A DNA stretch of 64,000 bases from Metaphire vulgaris (GCA_018105865.1 CM030864.1:12938509-13002508), one strand, 5' to 3'; numbered from the stretch's first letter, positions 10,468-27,492 are shown. Numbers and translations are program-made. Notes: generated from the letters alone by a model not told the origin.

Positions 10468-11337
10468 TCATTAAGTGAATATTTCATTTAATTAATCTCC
10501 TTTGGATGCAATACCATTTGGTGTGTATTGCAATTGGAGTTCACCTCCTCCTCCATTTGTCGTCGTCTTGTGTGGCTTTGTAAGCTAAACATATATTATG
10601 TTCGTGTTGTACCATTCTTTAATATTGTCTATTCATTCTTTTCGTGAATATTTGTATATCTTGAGAATCTACTTTCATTGAACATTAAATGTCTTGACAA
10701 CCAAACTCCAGAAGCAGACAATTACATGTCCATATTACAAATATTACTTCTTATTTCACATTAAACAATTATCCTCATGAACAGCATTTCAGTTTTATTT
10801 ATATTAACAAAGCCAAACATTAACTACAGAATTATCATTCAAACAGACACACAGAACAGAAACACATTCAGAAATTACAGAACCCGGAACAAGAATGAAA
10901 GAAAAGATTGCACCCATCTTATTCTCTCTCTATGTCTCTCTCACTGCAAAAAGTATGAAACAAATCTCTTAAAATATTAAAAAATCACATGTGACATCAT
11001 TTGAATCACATGTGAATGATTTTTAAATGTATTTATATATGGATTATGTTAGACATTACTAAAGATCGACCAGTGCGTCTCCAAAGTATTACATATACTT
11101 TAACATGCCAGATACACAAAAGGCAATTTCAGGCCATTTGTTCCGACATCCGTTTGACTTTTGCTTCAGAGAATTTTATCAGTAAGCAAGTCAATATTTC
11201 GGTTATTTTCAGGCAGTCAGAGAGACAAAAACCAATGACGCAGAGTTTATTTTCATCCATGTTATTCTGATCCAAAACAAATTTCCAACCACAAAAACAA
11301 CGGACAGAACGGAAAACAGACAAATCTTGAAGCACAC
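10468..11337. other. Spacer between family B MITE and TMED2
   Basis: A+T-rich DNA without a supportable gene. On the minus strand an AATAAA occurs at about 11246-11252, some 90 bp beyond the TMED2 stop, and is a candidate polyadenylation signal. Confidence 0.4.
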
Positions 11338-14275
<2,938 letters not shown>

Positions 14276-14461
14276 CTTCAGTCTCTGCGATCACAATCTA
14301 TTTATTTACTCTATTAAATAAATACAGTAATATCTGCAAAAAGCAGAAAAGGCCACGTAACGACAACAGCACCCGACGCCCGGTGGCAGCACACGACGAC
14401 AAAGACGAAATATTACTCTAGAGAGACAAGATATTCTAGCGTTATATTTTAAATTTTATTC

Positions 14462-14735
14462 AGGTCAATGTAGTAAGTAAGTAAAACTCGTGAATTTATA
14501 TAGCGCTTTGTACAGCAGCACAACAGTAGCTGCTTATTTATATGCGTTCAGCCTTTCTTAGAATAGCTAAGGGAAAGGTGAACGATCGGACAAGCAATAG
14601 TCAAAATCCGAAGGACAGCAAGGCTAGGTCATTATTGTTACAGCTATGGAGGAAATGATTTCAGAAAAAGGAAGGATTTAAGTTTAGACCTGAAAACTTG
14701 AGGAGATAATGCAGGAATTATAGGAAATGAGGATT
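14462..14735 (-). mobile_element. CR1-family 3' fragment
   Basis: The minus strand matches the end of the CR1 copies at 34.7 and 42.5 kb: the last codons (SPQVFRSKLKSFLFLKSFPP-like) and the 3' UTR with AATAAGCAGCTACTGTTGTG and GCGCTATA. It ends in an (ACTT)n tail at about 14470. A 5'-truncated insertion upstream of TMED2. Confidence 0.85.
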
Positions 14736-16665
14736 CAGATTTAATGTAATCTAATATAATGTAAGTACGTTATCTCAAATATCTCTTTGTACTGGAAACT
14801 CGAATAATCACTGTATGCCATGACCTCAACAGTTCAATGGCATATTCCGATGCATACAATATTACCCGACGAAAGACTACAAAGATGGTCTCAACTCAAT
14901 ACAGTATTATTAGACCGAGCATTGGCAGAAAATAATGATCGACACTCTGCACCATAGTTCATACTGCCCAACTTAATTAACCCAATCCAACCTGAGGGTT
15001 TTAAGGAGTCCTGCAACCTTCACAGCATGCTTTGAGAAGACCAAAGGCTGGAAAACTAGCTTTTTAAAGAAATGAAAAGTAGATTTTTGGGTTTTAATGA
15101 TTGGCATGTCAACATCCATAGACCCTTTCTATATTGTTGTCACATGTCAACACCATGCATAGATCTGTCTCTATATTGATGCCACATACACATGGATGTT
15201 CTGCTGTCTGCACAGTTTGTAACAAACTTTTAAAGCATTAAAGATGGGATTTTTTTTATTTTTGAAGTTAAAAAACATAAAATCTAAAACCCAGTTTTTT
15301 AAAATCACACTCCAACCCAGGAGGACCATGCTGCCAAACAGCTTTGTGCCATGTAAGAATCAAACCTTAATAATGCAGCAACCTTGTAGACGCTACAGTT
15401 GAAACCCAAATACCCCAGAATTAAACATCAGAGAAGCACTAAGTTTCTCTTCAGTTATAATAATGAAAGGACATGAACAATCTCAGATGCAAAAAGGGTC
15501 GGACAGTACGCCATTTGAATCATCCACAGTTCGTCAAAATTTAAATGCTACTCATCATTCAAAACCAACAATATTCTGACAGCCAAATGGACTTCTGTAA
15601 ATCTAGTTTTACTTCATTCTTGAACTAACTCAAATTCCAGTTGATGCATTCAATGACCCACTCTAGAATTATGTTACATCTCTAATGCATTTCAAGAAAT
15701 TTCAGAATTTTTTGCGTCAATGCCATGCACTCCAAGTTCTGAAATAGTGAGAAAATTTTGTTGAAAATTGACAGAATTAGGATTTGAATATAAAATATCT
15801 CCAAAAATTCTTATTATTAAACTTGGCAAATCAGGTGAAGCTGGCCTGTGGATGGAAAACACCCTCTTATGGAACCCTGGCTAAATCTGTGATATTGGCA
15901 ATGAGTTAACTTGTCATAATTGAAATAACAATAATCATAAAATAAATCTTTTTCACATAAAGCACACCAAACAGAAACTCAAGTCTTAAGTTAGTAAGCA
16001 TCAAGCAAAACCAGAGTTCTATGTATCGTGACTTACAAAACATTCGTCTCATATAATTAAAAATGAACCGGAATTTATACAAGAATCTCAAATGGTTAGG
16101 ACAGCAAAGAATTCTCATTTAAGATAGACCATCCCAGTCAAAAAAAAGAACACAATTCCCAGGAAATCAAAGCAAAAACTATTTGTTAGTCGTCAATCGT
16201 TCACTCGTATTTTCATGAAATTTTATTTAACCATAAAAATGCAAAAGTAAACATTCTTAAACATTTACCGGTACTAAATTTCTTCAGCTACTCAAATTTT
16301 ACACACAATTATAGACACACAAAAATCATAATAAAGACAAAAATAAAACTATCAGAATCATCAGAAAGAAAATACTATGGCCAACATTTTGTACATCAAA
16401 AGAGATGACAACAGAAATTAGCAAAAACTTTCAGTAATTATTTAGAAACAAATCAATAAACTCCAACATAAACATCACCAAGAAATCAGTTGGGAAACAG
16501 GTCATCAATGTTGTCTCCAACTGCACAAAGTCACTCTTTGCAGAAGAACGACAGATTTTCAATTCAGGTGAGATGTCGCTACTTGCAAAATATATAAACA
16601 GTGTTATGTTACACAGCAAAGAACCTCCACTTCCAAATTCTACATTAAGGTCATCATTCGAGTCA
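14736..16665. other. Spacer between TMED2 and PDIA3
   Basis: About 1.9 kb of A+T-rich sequence. I see no convincing exon, RNA gene or mobile element in it. The side next to 16666 will contain the PDIA3 3' UTR. Confidence 0.4.
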
Positions 16666-19227
16666 CTACAAGTCTTCTTTTGGTTTCTTCGATTTAATCT
16701 TCTTTCCGTCTCTGTCGTAGTCGTTCAGCGGAGACGACGACTCTCGAGCCAAGTATTTGATGAAGTCATCGACTTCTCTGCCGCCCTGTCAGACAAAAAA
16801 AACGCCATCTCAAGAACAGCACTGCATTTTCAACTGAACAAACTGCACATCCTCAGGCATTTCTAGACAGCAAATCCTATCCCACTCTGAATAATCTGAG
16901 ATACTTTATAAGTACACGTATTAAATTCTATTCATAAATATGTAAAGTACTCATTCCACACGACACCTATTCTGTAAAATAACTATCATGGCTGCCTAAG
17001 TAGAAATATTCGAAAAAACATCAAAGTAAACAAACACAGTGCAAACAGCAGAGATACACAAAACAGCGTCAACAGCGTCTGACAAATTCACAGAATTCAC
17101 TGGCCTAGCACTGGCCCATTTGCTCTTTCAGTGCAAATGACAACAAGAGAATTTCCACTCAATAATCAGAGATCAAAGTCTCTCATAGACCAATCTATCG
17201 CCCACTCTTCCCTGCATCCCTTCACATGCACCTCTATGTGGGCCTCAATTCAATGCAAAAGTCTTCTGTGAATTCACAAATGCATTTCCTTCATTCTATG
17301 TTTTAGAATATTTCTTCCCCATTAAATATTCAGAAGCCACAAAGCAATCGATAAGCTAGACAATTAAGGCACAAACTACCACAATTCCAATCTTAACTCT
17401 GCACTAAAAATCACTTAGTAAAATTGGAGAGACAATATTTGATGGAAAGATCTAGTAAAAAGAGCGAAAAAACACAATTCCACTGAAAAGGGAAACCTGA
17501 AATTTTATATTCAAGCGTTCTCACCTCATATTTCTTAGGATTTTGCTTGGAACCTTTGGCAGCAAAATATAACGTCGGGAATCTGGAAAGACATTGTGTC
17601 ACTTGTAACAATCAAGCAACTGCGTTACAGTCATCTAACACTAAGTTGAAGAGCAGTACAAGACCGTTTTGGATTATACAAGGTCTTGTTTCATGATCAA
17701 GGTTCTGAACTGCAATTATCTGAAATTGAAAATAATATTAACTGATATCACTAGACATGAAAATAATGCCAAAAGAAAAATTGTTCAAAATATCTGGAGT
17801 AGAAACGAATGAGCGAATGAGTTCTTCTCACCCTCTGACTTCGTATGGCTTTGGGACATCGTTTGCCGTCGCATCCATTTTGGCAATAACAATTTCTTTA
17901 TCATCTTTAAGCTACAACAGATAATAATTAGCTCTCACTCCACTTAAAATGCTATTCACACCTGATTTTAATCAGTTCAACACAACTCAACTTCAAAACT
18001 AATGAAGGCAAAATAATATAAGACAAAATCAACAATCATTTGTTTACAAAGCATCAAAATCACAACCGTACAGAGTAATTCACGAGACATTTTTATTCCA
18101 TAGAACATTCTATCTGACATTATTAAAGCAAACTCCATTGCATTATTCAAGTGAAAAATCTTAAGACCGACTTATTTCACATTTACTTCAAGTGACATTA
18201 ATTAGATAAAGTGACCAACAGACTTTGACCTTAGAAGGCATGCCCATGGCATCATAAAAATTGTCTTGATGATAATGATAATAAAAAATAATAACATCAA
18301 ATGAAAACCTATTAAATACAGCAAAGAGTAAACAGCAAAGTCAAAGACGCAAAAAAGCAAAGACGATGTGTTATCATCATTTATATAAGAACTTCATTTG
18401 TACAAAAGAACTGAACGAACCTTTGAAGCCAATTCTTCGTATTTTGGAGCAAGGCTCTTGCAATGGCCGCACCACGGAGCGTAGAACTCAATGAGGACAT
18501 CCTTTGATTCGTCGTTTACGATCTCATTGAAAGTCCGAGCGACTACGACCTGCAAATGATTCAAAGAAACCACTTTGCCTTAGATTCACATCTTTTCAAT
18601 TGCTCCTCACAATCCCAAAGCAATGAAGCCAAATTGAGTAATGTTCAATGTTTCACTAATAACAACACTGAATCAAAAACCACTTCAGTTAATCTCTTTG
18701 ATCAACAACTGATGACTTCTTGAAAACAAATGGAACAAAACCATCCAAAAGAAACCCATTTCCTAGGAGCACGTCTGATACGAACACCTAGGAACAAATC
18801 AAGCAACGCCTTATGAAATGCCAATCCCTGTTTAGTTATATGACTGGAGAAAACATTGAAAATCTTGCAACATTAGAGACTGTCTTCCGGTCGACCATTT
18901 ACCTTGACAGGGTCGTCATTTGACTCTGGAACTGCCTCAGACTTAAGGTATGGCTTCAATTGACCATCCAACAGGTCATTTGCAAATCTCTCCAGATTCT
19001 CAATGCTGTTAAAAAAGCAGAAATAAAAGCAAAGCTGAAAGTCAACTGACCACAAATACACAGAGACAGCCCATGACAAACACCCTGATGGAGAAACAAA
19101 CTCTTTCAGTAATTCCTATCGCTACAAACAAGAGACGTCAAAAGCCCTTGGAGAAAATCATTCCTAGTGCTTCATCATGCACTTCTCTGCAGAAAACTAT
19201 TGAATGTCAGCAGTCAGTTCACAACTG

Positions 19228-19314
<87 letters not shown>

Positions 19315-22300
19315 ACGTCAACGTCATTGTCGTCATCATAATTGACATTGCTGTCATCATCATCGTCATCAATGTCGTTGTTGTCATTGTCATCAACAAT
19401 GCTCCTGAGAACATCAAAAACGTGCAATGCATTTTCCAATAGAGACAACTGCTGGGATTGGCACATTCAAGATTAGTCAATTGAAAACTTCACCTAAGGC
19501 CCGATTGGTTACCTAAATTCTGCTGACATGGAATATTTCTGGTCAGCGCCGTCTCTAGCGGCAACAACAGGTTTGTCGGCAGAGAATGTCAGTCCAAACT
19601 CTGACAGTTCGTGGCTGAAATCGGACGCACTTGACACCGCAAAATGGATGTTCTTACCGGCATCAGCAAATGCCTTTGCAACCTTAATCACCCTTAAAAC
19701 ATAAATAAAACTTAAATAAGTTAAAATAATATTAATATTTCACGAGCAATCACAACAGATGACACAAGCATTACACCAAGACTCTCAATTCACCATTCTA
19801 TCAAATTGGCAAGAAATTCAAATAAACTGACAATATCATATCCAATCACTTGCAAGACAACAAGTAAAACTATATCTACAATCTCTCACTTAACCCTTTG
19901 GCACCGGAGTTCCCCTGATGCTCATCTACTGTCCACCTAACCCCCTCCCCAAAATCAATCAACTGTCAATAGAACTGCATAAGTAATGTCACTAAGTCAA
20001 CTGATCATCTCTAATGTTCCATTTGAGTGCAATAGTCAGTCCCTCTGTCTGTATCATATACAGTACAATCCTGATATATTGAATTCGCTTATATCGAAAT
20101 CCTGCTTACATCGAAGTTGAAGGATCGGTCCCACCCAACACAATGTCAAAAGAGACCCTGATATAATAATCAAACTCGCATATTTGGAAATCTCACTTAT
20201 ATTGAAGATACTTTTAAGTCTCTGTCAATCAGAAACCTGTTGGATATATAGAAGCTATGTTCAGTATATTGAAGTACATGTATTATTGCAGTCCCTTGAA
20301 CTTCGATAGAACGAGAATCTACTGTAAATATTTGACTTAGGCTGAGGGCCCGGGAAACCTTTGTCTATCTCAACCGCCCTTGCATTTTCTGCTGACCACT
20401 GGATACTTCTATTTAGGTCGCTACGCTCGAGCCCCACCACCCACAGAAGCTAGGTTAGTCAATGGAAGGGAAAGACATAGGCGGAGACCACAGGGATGTC
20501 GGAGGTGTCAGGATACCACATGTCTGAACCAAAGGGTGTCCAGCAGATCCTGGACATCCCGATTTTAGCATCTACGAAAAGTTGCATCAAGTTTGGCTGT
20601 ACGCTGCAGTCTGCCTAGGTTAGACACTGTCTATGTCTGTCTACTTGAAAGTCGACCTAAATGACCGTCTAAACATTTGACTAAAGGCAACCTATAACTT
20701 CTTCAATGGGCATTGAAAGTGCTACAATTCTTGTACAAATATTGGGGATCATGAGAACATCAAGAGTCATACATGGTGGCCCACCATAAAAAACTTTCAG
20801 AACCCCTGATGTCAATGCTGTAATATTACACTCCTAAAGTAAAAACATTTGTTAAAGGCCTTTATCATTTTGTCATCAGTGAATTAATAAAGTTTCTGGG
20901 CGTGAAACCAATTGTTCAAAGGGCATGATCTCATGTACAGAATTCACTCAAACTCACGGAATCCATACATTTTGAAAATTTTTCGGGGTATAAGAATGTG
21001 TTAAATAGGAAAGGATGGGTTGAATGGAACTGTCCCACGAGAGGTCTGGACACTTTTAAGTTTTGTGGCAGATCGCCACTTGGGGCCTAGAGGCTGGGTC
21101 TTCACTATTTCACCAAAGTGTATGCCTATGGCTGGACATGCACGCCATCAAATAATAAGTTACATGTAGTACGGGTATTTATTCCCGTCCAACATTAACT
21201 GACTTCTATACAGGGTGTCTCTTCGAGGTCATCTCCCTCTACCCGGTTGACAGCTGAATCTGTAAACAAAGTCATTTCGGTCTCGCTCCCTCTCTCTCTC
21301 GGAAGCAGATACCGTACTTTGTCCACAGGGTCATTGAGTTTGTTCACTGCCAGAAGACTGGTCGGTGTTTCTTGACCTCATTAAGTCAGCTTTGATAAAA
21401 CAGTAAAACTTCAAAATCGAGATTTCAGAAAAATAGATTTTTATCATTTATCTTATTATTTTTAACATTTGTTTATGTAAATCTCATTATTTTAGCCTAA
21501 AATCAATATTTTAGATGGTGTGATAGGCAGATATGCACATTTTGCCGAAATATAAATTAGGCTCTATATGACTTAAGGAATTGGATATATCGAAACTCGG
21601 ATATAGTACTTTTCACGGACCCTTGAGCTTCGATAGAACGGGATTCTACTGTATAGACGCATGCTATAGTGCTGAATGTTGCTGGCGTCAAATGTAAACA
21701 TAACTGCAACCAATGCCACTCTCTTCTACAAACAGCTCTTCGTTGCCATTCTTAGTACACACGATCATATTTGGTCCCATTAATCATTAAACAGTTGTCC
21801 ACAGCACTGAAACCAAAAGACTTTTCTTACATGAACTGGCAAAAGAGCTCAAACAAGAATATTGGTGTTGTAGGGCAACTGGGTTATCACTCAAACAAAA
21901 CTAACAATTCTATAACTAATCATGCAAGATGAGTTGAAAAGTCAGAATATTTTAGATAAAGCAGCAAGAGATGAACACAACGAAACCTGTTTCTCCAGTA
22001 ATTAGTTCCTTTGATGTTCTTAACATAATCGACGTCATAGTAGACGACAACCAATGGCTTCTTGAACTGATCTGAGTTGGCGCTCGTCCTGTGTCCGGCC
22101 AGACCATGGCTAAACAAAACAATCAATCATCAAATGTATTCTACTACACAACTAGATAAGTATACGTATAAAACTAAGAGCAGAATATTAAACTAAGAAT
22201 AAGAAGAAAAACTAAGAATTGTGGAGCTATAAAATCATCATAAAGTGGCTGTTACGATAGCAACATCCAGTTCTTCCAGAATCTTCTATAAAAAAGAAAA

Positions 22301-25300
22301 GGTCTCACAGATACCAGAAGAGTCGAATGCTTTTCATCTCAGAATGCATCATCAAGCAACTTTAACACAATATTTAGTGCATATCCACATGCAGATGAGT
22401 CAAGCGATAGCAACACCTGCAAGTCTTTCAGGTCTGGACAAGAACTGAACTCATTTCACTTCTGCACATGAACCACAAGGCAACTACGAAAGCAAGAACG
22501 ATCTCAGAACACAAAAGACGAGTCAATTAAAATGAACTCACATGTTGTCGTTGACCCAATTCTTAAGAGAATCGACAGAAAATGAGTTTCCGTCGTAAGC
22601 CTTTTCGCTTGGCTCCATCTTAGTCTGAAGTCGAGATGGTTGGAAGATGACAATTTTACTGAAAAAAGACATAAAATTAAAAGCCTGGTAACAAACAAAT
22701 CAAGCAGAAACCAGTCTGTCCATTGGTCTTTGTGAGTCTCCTCTGAGCATTCAACAATTTACTCTTTCCACATTTTCATTCAATTGAACTTTTCACTGCA
22801 ACAAAGTGACGAAATGAAGAGTGAGGAGACAGAAAGACGCACTCTTTGTGTGAATATTTGTTGAGGACGTCAGAAGAGTAGGAATGTGCAAATCTAAAGT
22901 CATCGCTAAGCGCTCCCGCCAACTTCTGGAACTGCTTGCTTGCTTCAGAGTCATCGCTTTCAAAGAAACCTTTCAACAAATTTCAACATAATATTCATCA
23001 TATTCACCAGAAAAAAAACATCTGCACAAATACATTTATTAACAAATGTCTATATAATTATTCAAAAACAAAAACCACTAAACTGTTTTTGAGTCATTAA
23101 ACAGAGCACAAATGTACAAAACACCTTTCAAAGTGAATGATCGCAAAACCTTCATTTTCAAACAACATATTTGTACTAAAATCAGGAGACATACTCTATT
23201 CCTGTGGACAATTCACGGTATGTTTATAGAAGAAATGAAAACAAACTACTCACCTACGACGCCATGATCACTTTTATCAAGGAACTTTGCCGCCTCTTCA
23301 ACTGTTTTCAACTCCTTAGAACTCGGCCCTGCCTTGTTCCTCATGTACTTGACAATTCCATCTACAGAAACAATTCACAAAACATGTACAGGCCTTTACC
23401 CACCATCATGAAAGAACTAAGAGCTAGAAAACAAACACTTCATTCTGGAAGAGAGTTCCCTATACAGTTCAATCTTTCCATTCTTGTTATTTGCCAGCAC
23501 AAAAAAAACTATAAATATTTAGACATTCTGAATCAGAGTTTAGAAGCACAGATCATTAGAACTGTATCAATAGTGATCAGATATTTGAGACCGGGATAGC
23601 CCAATGTTGAAATGATATACTGCAGTGCTGTCATTAGAACGAACAATTCCTTAACAAGAATTACGTCACATAAACTGAAGAAATCAAGCACAGACAAAGC
23701 CACATTTTGACCAAATGTCCAGTGGTCAGCAACACCCAATATTGATCATTCATCACCAGATGCTTCAGCCTCTCAACTGAGCCACTGGACATTCTCAAGC
23801 ACAAGTCAATTTCTCGAGGTCTGACCTCATTTCACGGGGAAGCTTTGGCAACAAAAGCATAACAAACGAACGCTGATATCTTAAGGTGTCACTGTGCAAC
23901 ACACAGCAAACCAAAACACAAACTGTCAGCTTCATAACGCTCATATCATTGTCCATTATATTTTCTGTACATCAACCCAACTCAACTGATAGCCATGTTG
24001 AAAGCCTCATAAACAAAGCAGATATTATTAATAAATATCAAAATACAAATCATTCTTCCAGGACATGCAACAATTCTGAACCACAGCCTCAGTTGGTCAT
24101 TAGTTTCAATCCAGGCCAAACACAAATTCTAACAAAGTTCAAGTGAATATCATGGACCCTAATCGCTAAAATATCACAGCACTCTTAAACAGCTAAGCCA
24201 ATCATACATGCATCATCCGTTTACTTACATACATACTATCGTATGTACAGCACTGCACAACATGCACTTCCACATAAAAAACTGGATTAATAACTGATAG
24301 AAACAGATTGGATCATAATCTTATCTATAAATATCCACAGCGTATGTGTGGAGCACAAAGGACGGAAACTTAGTCCTTCTTTGGTGAAACCCCATTTGGA
24401 GAGAAGTCTGGCTCCAAAAACCTCAATTAGAAAATCAGCGCAGTAACACTTTGCAGCAAAGAGTACAGAATGCTTTAGTCACCGGAATCTCTCGGTCCTT
24501 CGTAGTCAAACGCTTTCTCTCCGTTTTTAAAGGCCTTGAGTGTTGGGTAACCACTAACACCATGTTGGCTGCAGACATCTTTTCCATCAGCAGTGCAGTC
24601 AACCTAAATTATTCAAACATTTGCTATTAACTCAGCAATACAAGTTCAGTTAATTAAAATACTCAATTTCATATCAATATGTCACAACGGACAGCATCCC
24701 AACGGACAGCATCCCAGCGGACTCACTTGCTCCTATACAGCTGTGTGCCAATCGCACATGTATCACCCATCTGCTCATATACTTACTATAGTATGCACAG
24801 AAATCAGCATAAACACACACCAGTCACTGCTCTTAGGAACCAACAAAATACATAATTGAAGTCATGCATTGCATAAGAACTAATATTTTGGCAATCACAA
24901 AATATAAGACAAACAACATAAATCAAATAAGATAGAATCTCATACTTCGGCCAAAAGAACTGGTGGATCATTGGCCTTCAAGATCGTTGCTGCCTTCTCA
25001 AACTCAGGCGCCAACTTTTTACAATGTCCACACCTAGAAAGAGCACAGAACACAAACACTAATCAACACAGAACTGTATTTGATGTCATGGTAACACAGC
25101 ATTTGACTAAGCAATCCATCTCTTTAACCCCTTTACAGTGATCCCTGAGATAACTGATCAGCTAGAGGCATTGCCGATACTGTGTGCATCATGAGCTATT
25201 TCATCCTCGAGTATTAAAGTTGTCAATGTGCCGTGGAGCCCAATTTAATTCGTCCTAATGAACATTTACTGAGAACACTAAAATAAAGTGAAAGAACTGC

Positions 25301-25411
25301 TATTGATCAACTTTCTTTGTATAACCTGCATAAAACTGCTCATAACTAGTCAATCATCCCACACTCATGATTCTTCACTTAGTGAATGACTTAATGTGCA
25401 TTAACACCAAT

Positions 25412-25475
<64 letters not shown>

Positions 25476-25543
25476 ATAAACATAATGTGCATTATATAAA
25501 TCATAATGTGCATTATATAAACTTAATGTGCATTAACACCAAT

Positions 25544-25634
<91 letters not shown>

Positions 25635-26866
25635 AACAACTGAAGTTGAACAATTTCTGATTAGTCTTAAGTTTTCCCATAACTTCTATACTACACCCTA
25701 GTTTGAACTCTATTGTTTTATACTGTCAAAACAGCCTAACAATTATATTAATAAATAAAAATATACCATTATGAAAAATGTTCAATGTTATCCATGGTAA
25801 AATGGTTAAAGTATCGTTGATATTGAATACACAACAGCTGGTGAGGATGAACTTTAAAAGGTAATTGTGGGTGGTCGATACCCGCATGTAAACAGGAAGT
25901 AGAAATCCATGCTCTAACCAAACAAACCGAAGTACCAGTGGATCAGTCTGCAGTCTATGGTACACATGCCTACACCCAAACAGCATTTGTATAGCGCTAT
26001 AATAAACAGTTTAAATCACCTGTGTGTAGCGTCAAGTAGCATAAAATTCACAATTAATAGACATAATTTGTCAGTATACAGAAGCATGAAATCCGTAAAA
26101 AATTTACACTAAAGTATGTTTGTTTACAATTTGTTATTTTCTGTTTGCCAAACTGTGAAAAAATAAACATCTTCCTCTTAAATTCTCGTGACCTTATTTC
26201 GTGAAAATATTGGCGCTATACCAAGTCGGTTAGCATAATACGCCTCTCAAGATCTCTATGGAGCAGTCATCGTCGGAACTTCTTTCAGTACAAACGGACT
26301 ACTTTCGGATTATTTCCTGTTTACATGTGGGTATCGACCAACCACAATTACCCTTTAAAATTCTCATATACACCTGTGACGATCAGATACCATTCAAATA
26401 AAAAAATGCAGAATATCGCCACTAAAAGACCTGTTAGGCAAGATTCCCAAAACGGTTGCTGTGTACGATTCTAATTCAAGGCCTTATTAAATTGAAGCCA
26501 TCGAGATTGCTAGCAATGAATAACCTCAATTCGTTTCATACAGTGTATTGAGACATGTGTGCGCGTGCCACAACTTGCGCTATATAAACAACAGCCATGG
26601 CCCATAAGCATGACAGCTTGTTATTCAGTTGACTGACACCACATAATGTCTGAGGCCACGGGAGAAGTGAGCGTCTGGGGTGATCGAGTGGGGAATGAGA
26701 GAGTATAAAATACGAACCACGGAGCGAAGAACTTTACGAGAGCGAGCGAATGGTCGGACAGTCTCGACGAGAAATCGCTGTCGGTCAGCATCAGGACATC
26801 GCCGCCCAAAGCACAACCGACGACCGCAGAAAACACTACGACAACGACGCCCGACGCCCGAATCAT
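16666..26866 (-). CDS. PDIA3: Protein disulfide-isomerase A3 (ERp57)
   Basis: Thirteen exons, in transcript order: 26866-26718, 25033-24946, 24603-24483, 23361-23254, 22969-22843, 22658-22542, 22109-21987, 19692-19513, 19005-18903, 18549-18421, 17911-17832, 17582-17525, 16785-16666. They sum to 1503 nt (500 residues; human 505). [12 protein letters not shown] begins a signal peptide. The a-domain has APW-CGHC with catalytic cysteines about 51 and 54 (split by intron 1). Redox-inactive b and b' domains follow ([28 protein letters not shown]), then the a' domain with [16 protein letters not shown], cysteines about 399 and 402. The C-terminus KEDL is a KDEL-type ER retrieval signal. ERp57 works with calnexin and calreticulin to form disulfides in glycoproteins of the ER lumen. 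An upstream in-frame Met at 26920 would bury the signal peptide and was not chosen. Confidence 0.97.
19230..19313. repeat. (ATC)n microsatellite
   Basis: About 28 perfect ATC copies followed by degenerate GTC/ATC words to about 19400, in a PDIA3 intron. The poly-Ile, poly-Asp and poly-Met frames across it are not genes. Confidence 0.95.
20061..20324. mobile_element. pogo/Tigger-like MITE in PDIA3 intron
   Basis: 264 bp running from CAGTACAATCCTGATATATT to ACGAGAATCTACTG, flanked by TA on both sides (20059-20060, 20325-20326). CAGTA...ATC ends with internal TATATCGAA words and TA duplications are typical of pogo/Tigger elements of the Tc1-mariner group. No coding capacity. Confidence 0.7.
21585..21651. 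mobile_element. Second pogo-like terminal fragment
   Basis: Ends CGATAGAACGGGATTCTACTG followed by TA, closely matching the right end of the element at 20061-20324. The left end was not found. Confidence 0.55.
25391..25632. repeat. 132-bp tandem duplication with palindromic (AAT)n(ATT)n tracts
   Basis: TTAATGTGCATTAACACCAA at 25391 recurs at 25523. Each copy is followed by an AAT tract running straight into an ATT tract, a perfect hairpin-forming microsatellite. In PDIA3 intron 1. TAATGTGCATTATATAAA words are also repeated between the two tracts. Confidence 0.85.
25860..26352. mobile_element. Long-TIR DNA transposon (MITE) in PDIA3 intron 1
   Basis: 493 bp with imperfect inverted ends of about 42 bp (GGTAATTGTGGGTGGTCGAT against the reverse complement GGTAATTGTGGTTGGTCGAT), both continuing through CATGTAAACAGGAA. 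Flanked by a perfect 8-bp duplication CTTTAAAA (25852-25859 and 26353-26360). Eight-bp duplications suggest hAT. The interior has no transposase. Confidence 0.88.
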
Positions 26867-27492
26867 CTTCCTCTTCTGAAAAATTCCTCTTTTTCTTTCG
26901 CCTCTAATCTCTGCTTTCAATCGACGCTTTTCCTCTTTCAGAGATAGAACCTTCCTCTAAAGTGAGTTCACTGAGGAGTGAAGAGAGGAACCGTAGCGGA
27001 AAAGGAGGAGCTTCGACCTCGCTGTCGATCGCTGATTGGTGGATCTGCGGCGCCATCTGTCGACCGATCCTCAGCGTTCCACGTCGACATCGACAGACAG
27101 CGGAGACATTGTTAAGCTCTAATTGAGACGACAACTCGGAAACTTAAATCCGAAATTGTAGGCTACTCACTTATAAATACAATATTCAAATTCTGTTTCT
27201 AATTTCCTTCCAGTCTCTAATTCACTCCATATCTAATGTATGTGAATTGGTTTCGTAGATTGATACCCTTCTTTCCTTGAATGAAGTTGAATCCTGAAGA
27301 GGAATCCCGTCAATGTTGTAATCTGCTCTGAAGAAGCTCAAAACAATAATAATTTATCTCAAACTTCGCCAGGTACTCCAAGATATTCCAATTCAGCAAG
27401 AGAACTGTTAACTATAGTAGACCTACTTGTCATTATGATGTTTCAAGTCCAACATCATGCCTCCAGTTGCAGGATGGAAATAGCCTTTGCAT
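26867..27492. other. PDIA3 upstream region
   Basis: Contains the presumed PDIA3 5' UTR and promoter (minus strand). The region 26870-27120 is richer in GC and CpG than its surroundings, which fits a promoter. No exon recognised. Confidence 0.4.

Noticed and set aside
19167..19480. Three overlapping frames of 88-91 residues (poly-Ile, poly-Asp, poly-Met)
   Set aside because: All are translations of the intronic (ATC)n microsatellite inside PDIA3.
23204..23599. 131-residue plus-strand frame
   Set aside because: Antisense to PDIA3 exon 23361-23254 and adjacent intron; no homology recognised.
26867..26920. Upstream in-frame Met extending PDIA3 by 18 residues
   Set aside because: The extension is highly charged and would place the signal peptide internally; the Met at 26866 gives a normal ER signal sequence.
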